Made by a program: the position numbers and the translations under genes. From positions 1-18,175 of the forward strand of contig JANXEB010000120.1 of assembly GCA_025058985.1 (NCBI GenBank): DNA of 18,175 bases, read 5' to 3'. This document shows, piece by piece, positions 1 to 7,603 of the stretch; the stretch's first letter is position 1; every line of letters begins with the position of its first letter. The notes beneath the pieces are model-generated. The model saw nothing but the letters and a program-made list of their open reading frames with translations. It did no database searches and had not been told where the DNA came from. Origin of the DNA: Candidatus Aenigmatarchaeota archaeon (lineage in GTDB: Archaea > Aenigmatarchaeota > Aenigmatarchaeia > CG10238-14 > SpSt-28).

Positions 1-789
1 GGAGAATGTTATCCTTATAATCATGATATAAGAATTCAAGACATGGGTAAAATATTTTCTACTACTGACGAAAACGAAAGTATTCAAATTATTAGAAAAT
101 ATATTAACTTAACTAATGAACAATGTAAAGAAGCTAAGAGAAGATTTCCACAAATGCCAGATGATGCTTGTAAACCAGTTACTGAAGTTTATTTAATAGC
201 TAGTAGTGATTTAATAGGAAAATATTTTTGGATGAATTGTTTTGCTACTTTTGATTGGAAGCTTTGGAATGAAAGCGATGGAAAAAAATGGGATTGTGAT
301 AAAAGAAACTTTTATACATTACCTTTAACAAATGTTATTTCCAAGGATGGAAGAAGTTTTTCTTCTAATCAGATAGCAAGAATTATTCCTTTTGGAAACT
401 CTTTAATAGCTCAAGTGGTTTTTGGAAATTCGATAGGTTTTATAGAAGTAAAAGAACTTAAGTATACTGATGCAATTTCTTTAATTTTTAAGAACAATGT
501 AACTGAGGTATTTATTTTGAAACAAGACGAGGGTGGTAGAGTTAGGAAATATTTAGTTGAAGATGTTTATATACTTGGTATAGCAAACTACACTTTCTCA
601 AATGTAAGAGAAAAAGTGCTACAATGGGCAGTTTATCTCGACCCATCTTATTCCTACTTAATATTAGCAGATGAAAAGCTTAAAAACTCAGTTTTCACAA
701 AACTATTTTTCTTTGACGGAGCTGGTTTAAAAAACTTTCAACTTGTTTTAAAAAATCCAGAAATAAGATTATATAAAGTTTTGCTATAA
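1..789 (+). CDS. aglB: Archaeal oligosaccharyltransferase (AglB/STT3 family), C-terminal part only
   Basis: The frame is open from base 1, so the ATG at 43 is internal and the gene begins outside the window. AglB is the membrane enzyme that moves a lipid-linked glycan onto Asn of exported proteins. Only the extracytoplasmic C-terminal region is here; the transmembrane part and the WWDYG motif would lie upstream. Family-like features I see are a segment containing DMGKIFSTTDENES, a Cys-Pro-x-x-E-x-Y stretch followed by IASSDLIGKYFW and a Trp-rich region, and near the C-terminus SVFTKLFFFDGAGLKNF, which matches my memory of the end of archaeal STT3 proteins. The stop is followed nine bases later by a GTG-started gene. 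The call rests on remembered family patterns, not an alignment. Confidence 0.75.
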   Translation, partial: GECYPYNHDIRIQDMGKIFSTTDENESIQIIRKYINLTNEQCKEAKRRFPQMPDDACKPVTEVYLIASSDLIGKYFWMNCFATFDWKLWNESDGKKWDCDKRNFYTLPLTNVISKDGRSFSSNQIARIIPFGNSLIAQVVFGNSIGFIEVKELKYTDAISLIFKNNVTEVFILKQDEGGRVRKYLVEDVYILGIANYTFSNVREKVLQWAVYLDPSYSYLILADEKLKNSVFTKLFFFDGAGLKNFQLVLKNPEIRLYKVLL

Positions 790-798
790 AATAGAATT

Positions 799-1296
799 GT
801 GAAAGAATTAGAAGAAAATCTTTTTAAAGAATGTGTAGAAAATGTTTATAAAAGAAATATAAGTTATCCACATTCAAGAGTACAAGAAGAATTATCTAGG
901 TATTTAATAAAAAAATATTTATCAAACATAAACAAAATAAAATGCGAGTATGAAGTAAAAACTATTAATGAAAAGGGTAATAATATAAATTGGTTTTTAG
1001 ATCTTTATCTAGAAACAGATAATGGAAAAAAGTATTTTGTAGAAATAAAAACTCGTTACGATTATTACGATGAAGAGTTTTTTAGAAGGAAAATTTGGAA
1101 AATTGTAAATTCTAATGAATTCAAATCAGGAAAAGACAATGTTGTGGTTTTTTGTTTACCAAATAAGTTCAATAAAGAAATCATTTACGAGATAGAAAGG
1201 TTTTTAAATGAGTATAAAGTTAAAACAAATGTTGGTTTGATTCTTTATGATATGAAGGAAGATGGGTTTGTTTGGACCTTATACTTACAAGAGTAA
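799..1296 (+). CDS. Small PD-(D/E)XK nuclease-like protein, function unknown
   Basis: A 165-residue protein with a GTG start nine bases after the aglB stop. I do not recognise a named family. The middle of the chain has the arrangement of a PD-(D/E)XK (restriction-endonuclease-like) core: an N-terminal helix with Glu30/Glu31, a strand with Asp68 in WFLDLYLE, a short turn, then the strand YFVEIKT carrying Glu82-x-Lys84, followed by a helix and a hydrophobic strand (VVVFCL). That spacing fits the metal-binding Asp and Glu-x-Lys of such nucleases. There is no signal peptide or membrane segment. Its 3' end overlaps the next gene by 35 bases in another frame, so the two are probably co-translated. 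A role in DNA or RNA cleavage is inferred from the motif only. Confidence 0.6.
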   Translation: MKELEENLFKECVENVYKRNISYPHSRVQEELSRYLIKKYLSNINKIKCEYEVKTINEKGNNINWFLDLYLETDNGKKYFVEIKTRYDYYDEEFFRRKIWKIVNSNEFKSGKDNVVVFCLPNKFNKEIIYEIERFLNEYKVKTNVGLILYDMKEDGFVWTLYLQE

Positions 1297-1498
1297 AAAG
1301 AATAAAAAGAAATATTATTTGCATATGAAAGTTAGTAGAGGAGGTAATATTATTTATTATTTTTCTGAAGATCCAACGGATGCACTTTGGGATATACCAC
1401 CAGGTTACGAAGTTGTTGAAAGTGAAAAAACTGGTTTACCTTTTTTAAGAAAAACCAAAGCTACTTTCTTTGGTTTTGGAAAAAAGGAGAAAGAATAA
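1262..1498 (+). CDS. Small basic conserved-looking protein of unknown function
   Basis: A 78-residue protein whose ATG lies inside the end of the nuclease-like gene, with purine-rich GAAGGAAG just before the start. The sequence opens MGLFGPYTYKSKK, has an LHMK strand, a Gly-rich turn, IIYYFSEDP, a Pro-Pro-Gly-Tyr-Glu-Val turn and ends Lys-rich (KTGLPFLRKTK, then FGFGKKEKE). It reads like a compact beta-rich domain and resembles small hypothetical proteins I recall from archaeal genomes, but I cannot give a family name or function. The stop is eight bases from the convergent MCM stop. In-frame length, composition and tight placement argue that it is real. Confidence 0.6.
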   Translation: MGLFGPYTYKSKKNKKKYYLHMKVSRGGNIIYYFSEDPTDALWDIPPGYEVVESEKTGLPFLRKTKATFFGFGKKEKE

Positions 1499-1506
1499 AA
1501 ATATTT

Positions 1507-3543
1507 TCATATTCCTAGAATTCTTTTTATCCTCTCTATTTTTCCAGGTCTTGGTTCAAGAATTTCTCCAACTTCTTTCATTTTTTTTAGTATGTTCTCA
1601 ATATCAAAAATACCATTTTCTTTTGCTATTTTTATTAATTCATCTAATGGAATAGTTTTACCATGTTTGATTTCTAAATCATTAATTATACTTTCTACTA
1701 ATTTTATTTTACTTCTATGCTCGTGAGTTATTTTTTGTCCTTCAGCTTTATCTATATCAATAGTTCCAGTTGTTATATCTTGTCCAAATTGTTTTAAAGA
1801 AAACAAAATAATGTTTATAGCTCTTTCAACATCTTCTTTATCCACAAAATCTCTAAGTTGAATTTTTGCTGAAGCTTGAGCTAATCTTACTAAGCTTTCA
1901 TATTGTCTAGTAGTTATTGATATTACTCCACCGGCAGATGCTTTTCTTAGTGATAAATAAAATTCTTTTAATTTTTCAGCCGCTTCAATAGTGAGTTTTG
2001 GTTTGCATCTCGCTCTAGCATAAGCTATATATTTTCTTAATAAATCAACATCTATTTTTGGTTTCGACATCTCTTCTGTTTGGAAATATCTAACTTTTTC
2101 TATATGCTCTATCATCTTTTTGTCTTTTTCAATATCAGGAACATCTCTCAAGGCGAATTTTAAATCAAACCTAGTTAAAATAGTTTCTGGAATTGTAAGT
2201 TGTTCTGAAATAGGTTTTATTTCGTCAAACCTTCCAAATTTTGGGTTAGCAGCGGCTAATATTGCTGTTCTTGCTGGTAAAGTAGCTACTATACTGGCTT
2301 TCGCTATGCTAACAGATTGTTGCTCCATAACTTCATGTAAAGCAATCATGTCATCTTTTTCTATTTTTTCAAATTCATCAATACAACAAACAGAATTGTT
2401 AGATAAAACAACAGCTCCGGCTTCTAAAACCCATCCTCCAAGAAACTCTTCATCTCTAGTAACAGTTGCTATTAAACCAGCTTTTGTAGCTGCTTTTCCA
2501 CTAACATATTTTGCCCTCGGCATTATTTGAGCTACTGTTTTTAAAAATTGCGATTTTGCTGTAGCTGGTTCGCCAACTAATAAAATGTTCAAATCTCCTC
2601 TAATCCTAACTTTATCTTCAGTTATTATTTCAACTCCCCCGAACATTTGCAAAATTATCGCTAATTTAACTTCATCATAACCAAAAATAGACGGAGCTAC
2701 TGATTCTACCAGATAATTATAAATATTTTTATCGCTAGCTAATTCTTTTATTTTCTTTTCGTCTTCATCACTAATCTCTATATCTTCCCATTGCGTTTCT
2801 ATAGTTTCAAAATTATTAGCTTCTAGATAAATTTCCATTTCTTTGTATATTCTACCTTTTACTCTCTTAGGAATTTCTTTCAATATTCCAAAAACTTTTA
2901 TTCTATTACCAGGCTCTGTTTTTATTCTATTTTTTTCACTAACCAAGTCTTCAGTTAAATAAATAAACAATTCGCTAGTGCTTTCACCACCTCTTAGTTC
3001 AAAAGGTTCCTCTATAACAATCCATCTAGCATCTCTAAGTTTTTTATCAGTCATTTCTAAATTTCTTCTTTTACAAACACTACAAGCCAAAGGTTTTTTT
3101 AAAAATCTTTCGTTTTGTTCTTCCCACCATTCATAACCACATTGTTCATTTCTACATTTAAAAAGTACTTTATATATTTCTGGTCTTATTTCACTAGCTC
3201 TTTTTATTATACCATCAACACATATGAATTTTTTCAAATGCTTTTCTCTAAGGTTTTTTATTCTTATATAAGCTTTTTCTGGTAGGTTTATAAATCTAAC
3301 TCTAATTTTTTCTTTTCTACTCTCTTCTATCGGAATATCCATATTTCTTATAACCTCTTCAAACATCTTTATTGTTTTTTCAGGTTCTTCTAAAATACTT
3401 TCAGCCAATAATATATCAAAAGCTTCTAGAAGCTTGAAATCTATTATTATGGAATTATTTTCGCTAAGTGCTAACAAGTTTATTTCTTTTTCATAGTTTT
3501 CTTTTAAAAAATCCGATATTTTATTAGTTATTTCTTCTTCCAC
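1507..3543 (-). CDS. mcm: Replicative minichromosome maintenance helicase MCM
   Basis: MCM is the hexameric 3'-5' helicase that unwinds DNA at archaeal replication forks. The 678 residues match the usual length. Visible parts: an N-terminal helical and OB-fold region with a zinc knuckle (Cys130, Cys135, Cys154, Cys157); Walker A GEPATAKS at 324-331; the helix-2 region AATKAGLIATVTRDE; Walker B CIDEFEK at 387-393 (CIDEFDK is more usual); HEVMEQQ at 403-409; sensor-1 Asn433 in AAANP; arginine finger Arg458 in LTRFDL; and a C-terminal winged-helix region. The start is GTG, six bases after the eL42 stop, with no Shine-Dalgarno sequence. It is the last gene of a ribosomal-protein unit, so replication and translation genes probably share a transcript. 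No oligonucleotide repeats of the kind expected at an origin are visible nearby. Confidence 0.97.
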   Translation of the reverse strand: MEEEITNKISDFLKENYEKEINLLALSENNSIIIDFKLLEAFDILLAESILEEPEKTIKMFEEVIRNMDIPIEESRKEKIRVRFINLPEKAYIRIKNLREKHLKKFICVDGIIKRASEIRPEIYKVLFKCRNEQCGYEWWEEQNERFLKKPLACSVCKRRNLEMTDKKLRDARWIVIEEPFELRGGESTSELFIYLTEDLVSEKNRIKTEPGNRIKVFGILKEIPKRVKGRIYKEMEIYLEANNFETIETQWEDIEISDEDEKKIKELASDKNIYNYLVESVAPSIFGYDEVKLAIILQMFGGVEIITEDKVRIRGDLNILLVGEPATAKSQFLKTVAQIMPRAKYVSGKAATKAGLIATVTRDEEFLGGWVLEAGAVVLSNNSVCCIDEFEKIEKDDMIALHEVMEQQSVSIAKASIVATLPARTAILAAANPKFGRFDEIKPISEQLTIPETILTRFDLKFALRDVPDIEKDKKMIEHIEKVRYFQTEEMSKPKIDVDLLRKYIAYARARCKPKLTIEAAEKLKEFYLSLRKASAGGVISITTRQYESLVRLAQASAKIQLRDFVDKEDVERAINIILFSLKQFGQDITTGTIDIDKAEGQKITHEHRSKIKLVESIINDLEIKHGKTIPLDELIKIAKENGIFDIENILKKMKEVGEILEPRPGKIERIKRILGI

Positions 3544-3549
3544 AAAAAT

Positions 3550-3834
3550 TTATTGCTTTACTATATTAAATTTTTTTACTCTAAATCCACCTCCTCTTAT
3601 ATGTTTTTTACCGCATTCTTGACATTTGAATCTTAAATCTATTCTTTTTGTGGATTTTTCTCTTCCTTTTGGATTTTCCTTGGGGAAACTACCATAGCCT
3701 TTCATTTTTCTTAAAAATCTTCTTTGCCCTTCTGCTAATGTTCTTCTTGGTTTTTTCTTTGAAATTTCAACAGTATGGATTGTATGTTTTTTACAATATA
3801 CGCAAAACGTTCTTATAGTTTGTGGGAACTTCAT
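3550..3834 (-). CDS. rpl44e: Large-subunit ribosomal protein eL42 (L44e)
   Basis: A 94-residue zinc-ribbon protein of the archaeal/eukaryotic large subunit, which sits near the tRNA exit site. Two Cys pairs bind zinc: Cys11-x2-Cys14 and Cys71-x2-Cys74. The internal basic segment with KMKGYGSFP is in the place where archaeal homologues read GYGGFP, and the end has HIRGGGFRVKKF. Length is normal. Its ATG overlaps the phosphoesterase stop by four bases (ATGA), and the MCM start follows six bases after its stop. It therefore lies in the middle of a dense ribosomal-MCM unit. Confidence 0.95.
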   Translation of the reverse strand: MKFPQTIRTFCVYCKKHTIHTVEISKKKPRRTLAEGQRRFLRKMKGYGSFPKENPKGREKSTKRIDLRFKCQECGKKHIRGGGFRVKKFNIVKQ

Positions 3835-4577
3835 AATAAAAACTTTAACTTTGGAAACTTTATAATACCAATATCTTTTTCTATGATGTAAACTTCTAGA
3901 TTATAAAAATCCGATTCTTTTAACAATGGACTTAATAATTCATCAACCTTTTTTAAATTAACTTCGCTTCCGCTAGATATGGGTGAAAATGCTGGAAGAC
4001 AAATTATTTTTGTTTTTTTGTTATAGTTTCCAAATAATAAACAAGGAAGTTTAATTTTTGTGATTTTTTCTCTAACGGTAATTGAAGGTTCTTCGTGTCC
4101 TATTACTAGGTATTTTGTTTCTTTATTAACATCTATTTTCAAATGTCCATGTGAAAATAAAAAATTTTTTTCTTTATAATATGGTTGATAAAGTTTTACT
4201 GGTAGCTTAGAAACTATATTTAAAAGATAGTTATCATGATTTCCTCTAACTATTATTATTTCTTCAAAGAATTTTTTTGAAAAATTTATGAAGTCAGTAA
4301 CTTCTCTCCATTCTTGCTCAGAAGCTTCTCCAAATTCATGTTTCAAATCACCATTTATTATCAGTCTTTTCGCTTTTGAATATTCTGCTATTTTTTCTAA
4401 CCAATTTTTCATTTCTTTTAACTGGAATTGTGGTATAGCTAGACCCATTTCTTTTAATAAGTATAATTCTTCACCAATTTGTAAATCAGAAATAACAATT
4501 GCATTTAAACTTTTAATAAAAATTGATTTATAGACTATTTCTATGTTTTTATCTAGTTTAAAAACAAAGTTCTTCAT
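3831..4577 (-). CDS. SbcD-related archaeal metallophosphoesterase with altered metal ligands
   Basis: A calcineurin-like phosphoesterase of the archaeal SbcD-related group, 248 residues from the ATG at 4577. An upstream ATG in the same frame (4670) lies deep inside uS5; the chosen start instead overlaps the uS5 stop as TAATG, like other junctions here. Motifs in order: SDLQIG (Asp31, Gln33), NGDLKHEF (Asp77), RGNHD (Asn113, His114), FSHGH (His143) and GHEEP (His161, Glu163). The family pattern is DxH...GD...GNHD...H...GHxH, so two metal-1 histidines are replaced, by Gln33 and Glu163. The rest of the core is kept, so the protein is probably folded and may use a changed metal site or have weak activity. 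The substrate is unknown. Confidence 0.85.
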   Translation of the reverse strand: MKNFVFKLDKNIEIVYKSIFIKSLNAIVISDLQIGEELYLLKEMGLAIPQFQLKEMKNWLEKIAEYSKAKRLIINGDLKHEFGEASEQEWREVTDFINFSKKFFEEIIIVRGNHDNYLLNIVSKLPVKLYQPYYKEKNFLFSHGHLKIDVNKETKYLVIGHEEPSITVREKITKIKLPCLLFGNYNKKTKIICLPAFSPISSGSEVNLKKVDELLSPLLKESDFYNLEVYIIEKDIGIIKFPKLKFLL

Positions 4578-5218
4578 TAAAGTTTGTATTTGTATAGATT
4601 TTTTAAAGCATCTATTAACGCATACGCTAAATTTATTCTCATTGCTGTATTTCCAAATGTTTTTGTCCAAACATCTTTTAATCCAGCTAATCTCAAAACT
4701 TTTTTGCTTTCGTCATCACAAACTAATCCAACTCCCCTAGGTGCTGGGTAAAGAATTACTTTAACAGAACCACAGCTTCCATAAGTTTTAAATGGTATTG
4801 AGTGCATTTCTCCACAATTACATTCCCAGCTTCCACATCCCCTCCAAACTTTTATTATATTCATTTTAGCTCTTCTTAACGCCATTTGATAAGCTCTTCT
4901 GGCTTCGATAGATTTTCCTCTCCCAACACCAACAACACCATTTTCATTTCCAACAACAACCATTATACTATGTCTAACTCTTTTACCAGAAGCTGTTACC
5001 TTTAATGTTGATCTAACTGGAATTCTTTGAGTACCACCACCTTTTCCACCTCTTTTTCCAATGTTTATTATTTCTATTTTCAAATCTTTAACTAATAAAT
5101 CAACTATTTCTGGCTCTTTTATGGTTAGTTTATTTTCTAGAATATAATCTATACTATTTATTTCTCCATTCAATACCGCTTTGCCCAAAGATGTTTTTGG
5201 CACCCAACCTTCAACCAT
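4577..5218 (-). CDS. rps5: Small-subunit ribosomal protein uS5
   Basis: A 213-residue 30S protein involved in decoding accuracy and mRNA entry. The N-terminus (WVPKTSLGK, then EPEIVDLL) and the core MVVVGNENGVVGVGRGK, RRGCGSWEC-like WRGCGSWECNCG, HSIPF, PAPRGVGLV and LAGLKDVWTKTFG are typical of archaeal uS5. A Gly-rich stretch at about residues 55-70 (KRGGKGGGTQR) comes just before the double-stranded-RNA-binding core and looks like a short insertion relative to the archaeal homologues I remember. The ATG overlaps the end of uL18 by eight bases. In most archaea uL30 and uL15 would follow; here the phosphoesterase follows with a one-base overlap. Confidence 0.96.
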   Translation of the reverse strand: MVEGWVPKTSLGKAVLNGEINSIDYILENKLTIKEPEIVDLLVKDLKIEIINIGKRGGKGGGTQRIPVRSTLKVTASGKRVRHSIMVVVGNENGVVGVGRGKSIEARRAYQMALRRAKMNIIKVWRGCGSWECNCGEMHSIPFKTYGSCGSVKVILYPAPRGVGLVCDDESKKVLRLAGLKDVWTKTFGNTAMRINLAYALIDALKNLYKYKL

Positions 5219-5705
5219 ATTTTAAGTTTATATTTTCTTTAACTTTTTTAATGATATCTTTGTTGAAATTTTTTATATGAGAGCCATTTAATCTATTTTC
5301 ATCAGGAAATATTCTTTCATTAAAAGGAATTTTCAAGCCAGCATCTATAGCACCTTTCAAGACAGCATATATTCTACAACCTTTTGTTAGTCTATTTAAG
5401 CCACTATCCAAGATAGCTTCTTTTATATTTTTCGATAAAGCAATTTTTCCTATTAAGTAACCAGTTAAGTAGCTAATTGGTATGTTTTTTAATGAAAAGG
5501 ATTTGTAATCTAGTCCAAACTCTCTAAGCTTTTTACTTGTAACATAGGCAACTGTATAGTCTTTATGGTTTTCATAGTCATAATTTACGATATGAGCAAT
5601 AATGTATTTGTTGGTTTTTCTAATCACAAGTCTTGGTTTTCTAGATAACAGAAGCCTTAGCCTTTTTTTATAGTTTGTTTTAAATTCTTTTCTCCTCTTC
5701 AACAT
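5211..5705 (-). CDS. rpl18: Large-subunit ribosomal protein uL18
   Basis: The 5S-rRNA-binding protein of the central protuberance, 164 residues. The opening RRKEFKTNYKKRLRLL, KPRLVIRKTNKYI, the LTGYLIGKIAL-like helix and ILDSGLNRLTKG-RIYAVLKGAIDAGL mark it as archaeal uL18. It is shorter than the roughly 190-200 residues I expect, lacking part of the N-terminal arm and C-terminal tail. The ATG at 5705 is the only sensible start: a TAA in the same frame lies nine bases upstream. It sits 26 bases inside eL19, with a weak GAGG about eleven bases before it. The 5S gene it serves is elsewhere in this window (12851-12973). Confidence 0.93.
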   Translation of the reverse strand: MLKRRKEFKTNYKKRLRLLLSRKPRLVIRKTNKYIIAHIVNYDYENHKDYTVAYVTSKKLREFGLDYKSFSLKNIPISYLTGYLIGKIALSKNIKEAILDSGLNRLTKGCRIYAVLKGAIDAGLKIPFNERIFPDENRLNGSHIKNFNKDIIKKVKENINLKYG

Positions 5706-6102
5706 TTTTAATTATTCCTCTTTGTTCTAAAAATATTCTCATATGAGCTCTACTTCTAAACATACCACCTTTTATCCATTTATAAACTTTTTTATAATCT
5801 TTTTTTTCTATTTTCCCACTTTCTGCTAACTCTTTTAAATATTTTCTTAAAGCTCTTACATTTCTAACCCAAATAGTTTTTTTATCAACACTACTGCCTT
5901 TTTTAACTCTTTTAATTCTTTTTTTATAAGGAAATTTTATTTTTCCTATTTTCTTTTTTATATAACCTTTTTTAATCAAATTCTTAATATCTTTTCTCGT
6001 TACTGCTTTTTCTACTTCTTTAAGCTTAGAGCTTTCAATAAATATTTTATCGATTCCAACTTTGAATATTTTCGAGGCAAGTTTTTTTTGAAAACTACTC
6101 AT
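5680..6102 (-). CDS. rpl19e: Large-subunit ribosomal protein eL19
   Basis: A 140-residue, very basic helical protein of the archaeal/eukaryotic large subunit. Recognisable pieces are QKKLASKIFKVG near the start, the central KRVKKGSSVDKKTIWVRNVRALRKYLKEL and the end KGGMFRSRAHMRIFLEQRG. It is the first gene of the minus-strand unit eL19-uL18-uS5-phosphoesterase-eL42-MCM. The first three keep the ancestral archaeal order. It diverges from the CBS-like gene across a 27-base gap that must hold both promoters; its ATG is probably at or near the 5' end of the mRNA. Confidence 0.94.
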   Translation of the reverse strand: MSSFQKKLASKIFKVGIDKIFIESSKLKEVEKAVTRKDIKNLIKKGYIKKKIGKIKFPYKKRIKRVKKGSSVDKKTIWVRNVRALRKYLKELAESGKIEKKDYKKVYKWIKGGMFRSRAHMRIFLEQRGIIKNVEEEKRI

Positions 6103-6129
6103 TATTTAATTATATGTTTAAATTAATTT
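6103..6129. promoter_or_regulatory. Divergent promoter, eL19 (-) / CBS-like gene (+)
   Basis: A 27-base pure A+T-type gap (one G) between two start codons. Reading rightward, the box next to the opposite start is CATTATTTAAT, 30 bases before the ATG at 6130. Reading leftward, it is CATAAATTAA, 30 bases before the eL19 ATG. Archaeal TATA boxes lie about 25 bases upstream of transcription start, so both boxes fit leaderless or near-leaderless messages. Inferred from position and composition only. Confidence 0.55.
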
Positions 6130-6831
6130 ATGGAAAAGCCGAAGATTTTTTATTTTAGTGGATTTGATGAAATAGTAAATAGTTTTTTCAAGTTTAAATA
6201 CCCCGAGTTAGTTGTTTTAGATACGGATAACAACGTCTCCGGTTTTTTAAAATCCAAAGATATAATGAAAGGTTTTTTTAAAGGAAAAGATGTATTTAAG
6301 TCTTCAGTAAGTTATTTTATAAGTAAAGAGACTGAATTCTTCATAAGAGATAATGATGACCACATAACTTTTTTCGACGTGGCACAAAACTATAAAGATT
6401 ATAATATTTCTATAAAAAATTTACTCTGCACAGATGTTACTACATTTAGCTTGGAGGATAATATAAGAAAGGTTCTTAAAAAAAGTTTAAAAACAAGAAC
6501 TCCTATAATTTTTTTGTATGGTAAAAACATTCATTGCTCGCTTTTGCCAGAAGAGCTTTTTGTTTACGCTTTGTTTAACTGGAGGAAATGGATTATTAAA
6601 GGAGAGGAAGAGAAAAAAGAAGCAAAGGTTAAAATGTTCAAAGAATTAAAAAAGGAAAAAATTAATTTTGTTAAAAACATAATAAACATAAATAATACAA
6701 TTGACGAGAGTTTTACGCTTTCCAAATGTATTAAAGTAATGCTTGGTAAAAGAGTTTTAACTTGCGTTACAAAAAATGGAAAAGTTTTAGATATAAGAAA
6801 TGTTTATGAAAAAATAGAAAGTGAAGGTTGA
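6130..6831 (+). CDS. Degenerate CBS-domain-like protein, first gene of a CBS/membrane module
   Basis: A 233-residue cytoplasmic protein with no clear named family. Three stretches look like worn CBS repeats: residues about 25-50 (ELVVLDTDNNVSGFLKSKDI, where a CBS domain reads hydrophobic strand, Gly, then T-x-x-D-I), about 93-145 (IKNLLCTDVTTFSLEDNI followed by PIIFLYG) and about 183-230 (NIININNTIDESFTLS followed by VLTCVTKNGKVL). The GI-x-T-x-x-D signature that binds ribose-phosphate is mostly lost. A Lys/Glu-rich helix spans about 155-180. Its end overlaps the GTG start of a canonical four-CBS gene by 11 bases, so they are surely co-transcribed, and it may be a diverged paralogue that acts as partner. 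Function unknown. Confidence 0.6.
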   Translation: MEKPKIFYFSGFDEIVNSFFKFKYPELVVLDTDNNVSGFLKSKDIMKGFFKGKDVFKSSVSYFISKETEFFIRDNDDHITFFDVAQNYKDYNISIKNLLCTDVTTFSLEDNIRKVLKKSLKTRTPIIFLYGKNIHCSLLPEELFVYALFNWRKWIIKGEEEKKEAKVKMFKELKKEKINFVKNIININNTIDESFTLSKCIKVMLGKRVLTCVTKNGKVLDIRNVYEKIESEG

Positions 6832-7603
6832 AGATCTTACTTCAAAAAATATTTTTTCTATTGATGTTGATAGTAACTTAACAGACGCTCTAAAATTAAT
6901 GGAGAAGAAAAGAGTTTCTAGAGTTTTAGTTAGAGATGGTAAGAAATTTATCGGTATTTTAACTATGAGAGACGTTTGTAAGAGACTATGTGATTATTTT
7001 GAAAGAAAATTACCGAGTACTAAAATAAAGATTTCAAGTTGTTATAGTAAGAATCTAATTACTATAAATGGTAACGAGGATGTTAAAAAAGCTGCAGAGC
7101 TTATGCTAGAAAATAAAATAAGTAGTTTAATTGTTGTAGACAGTAACAACAATATAATTGGTATTATAACAAAAACAGATTTAATAAAGGCTTTATCAAA
7201 TGATCAAAGAAAGGTTAAAGATTTTGCTACAAAAAAAGTAATTACTGTAGAACCAAGCAATAGTTTATTACATGCTAAGGAGTTAATGATTAAAAACAAT
7301 ATAAAAAGATTACCTGTTTTGAAAGAAGAAAAGGTAGTTGGAATTATAACAGAAAGAGATATATCCATAGCTATGTATAACTTCAGAAAAATGGTGGAGA
7401 GTAAAAAAATGGATAAAAGAATGAAGTTTTTGAAAGTAGAAGATTTTATGAGTAGGGATGTTATAACTGTTAATACAAATGATACGTTAGGTACAGTAGT
7501 AGAAAAAATGTTGAAAAACGACATAAGTGGAATGCCGGTTTTAGAGGATGGAAAAGTTTTCGGTATTATAACGAAAACAGATTTAATAAAAGCTTTATTA
7601 TGA
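6821..7603 (+). CDS. Four-CBS-domain protein (nucleotide-sensing type)
   Basis: Almost the whole 260-residue chain is CBS repeats, at about residues 2-55, 72-125, 132-190 and 205-260, forming two Bateman modules. Each ends with the ligand-binding pattern GI-x-T-x-x-D: GILTMRD (45-51), GIITKTD (114-120), GIITERD (174-180) and GIITKTD (248-254). CBS pairs usually bind adenine nucleotides, S-adenosylmethionine or related ligands and act as regulators; no catalytic domain is attached here. The GTG start at 6821 lies inside the preceding gene, and the stop overlaps the next ATG (ATGA). The neighbours suggest a sensor working with the degenerate CBS-like protein and the membrane protein. The ligand and target are unknown. 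Confidence 0.9.
   Translation: MKVEDLTSKNIFSIDVDSNLTDALKLMEKKRVSRVLVRDGKKFIGILTMRDVCKRLCDYFERKLPSTKIKISSCYSKNLITINGNEDVKKAAELMLENKISSLIVVDSNNNIIGIITKTDLIKALSNDQRKVKDFATKKVITVEPSNSLLHAKELMIKNNIKRLPVLKEEKVVGIITERDISIAMYNFRKMVESKKMDKRMKFLKVEDFMSRDVITVNTNDTLGTVVEKMLKNDISGMPVLEDGKVFGIITKTDLIKALL

Noticed and set aside
43..45. ATG at 43 as the true start of the first gene
   Set aside because: The frame is open back to base 1 and the codons before it continue the family pattern, so the gene enters from outside the window.
1470..1655. Hydrophobic open frame on the plus strand
   Set aside because: Antisense of the MCM C-terminus and overlapping the end of the 78-residue gene; Phe/Leu richness comes from A/T-rich complement.
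2120..2530. Open frame on the plus strand within mcm
   Set aside because: It lies opposite the Walker A/B region of MCM, is Ser/Ala-rich with no recognisable motif, and is an antisense shadow.
1507..3543. Replication origin near mcm
   Set aside because: No orc1/cdc6 gene, no origin-recognition repeats and no AT-rich intergenic region are visible.
4578..4670. Upstream in-frame ATG for the metallophosphoesterase
   Set aside because: It falls in the uS5 coding sequence; the ATG at 4577 gives the TAATG junction and a family-like N-terminus.
7204..7524. Minus-strand open frame within the four-CBS gene
   Set aside because: Shadow of a clearly coding, repeat-structured CBS protein.
6839..7600. 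DNA-level tandem repeat in the four-CBS gene
   Set aside because: The similar GIITKTD-type segments are protein-domain repeats with diverged DNA, not a recent duplication.
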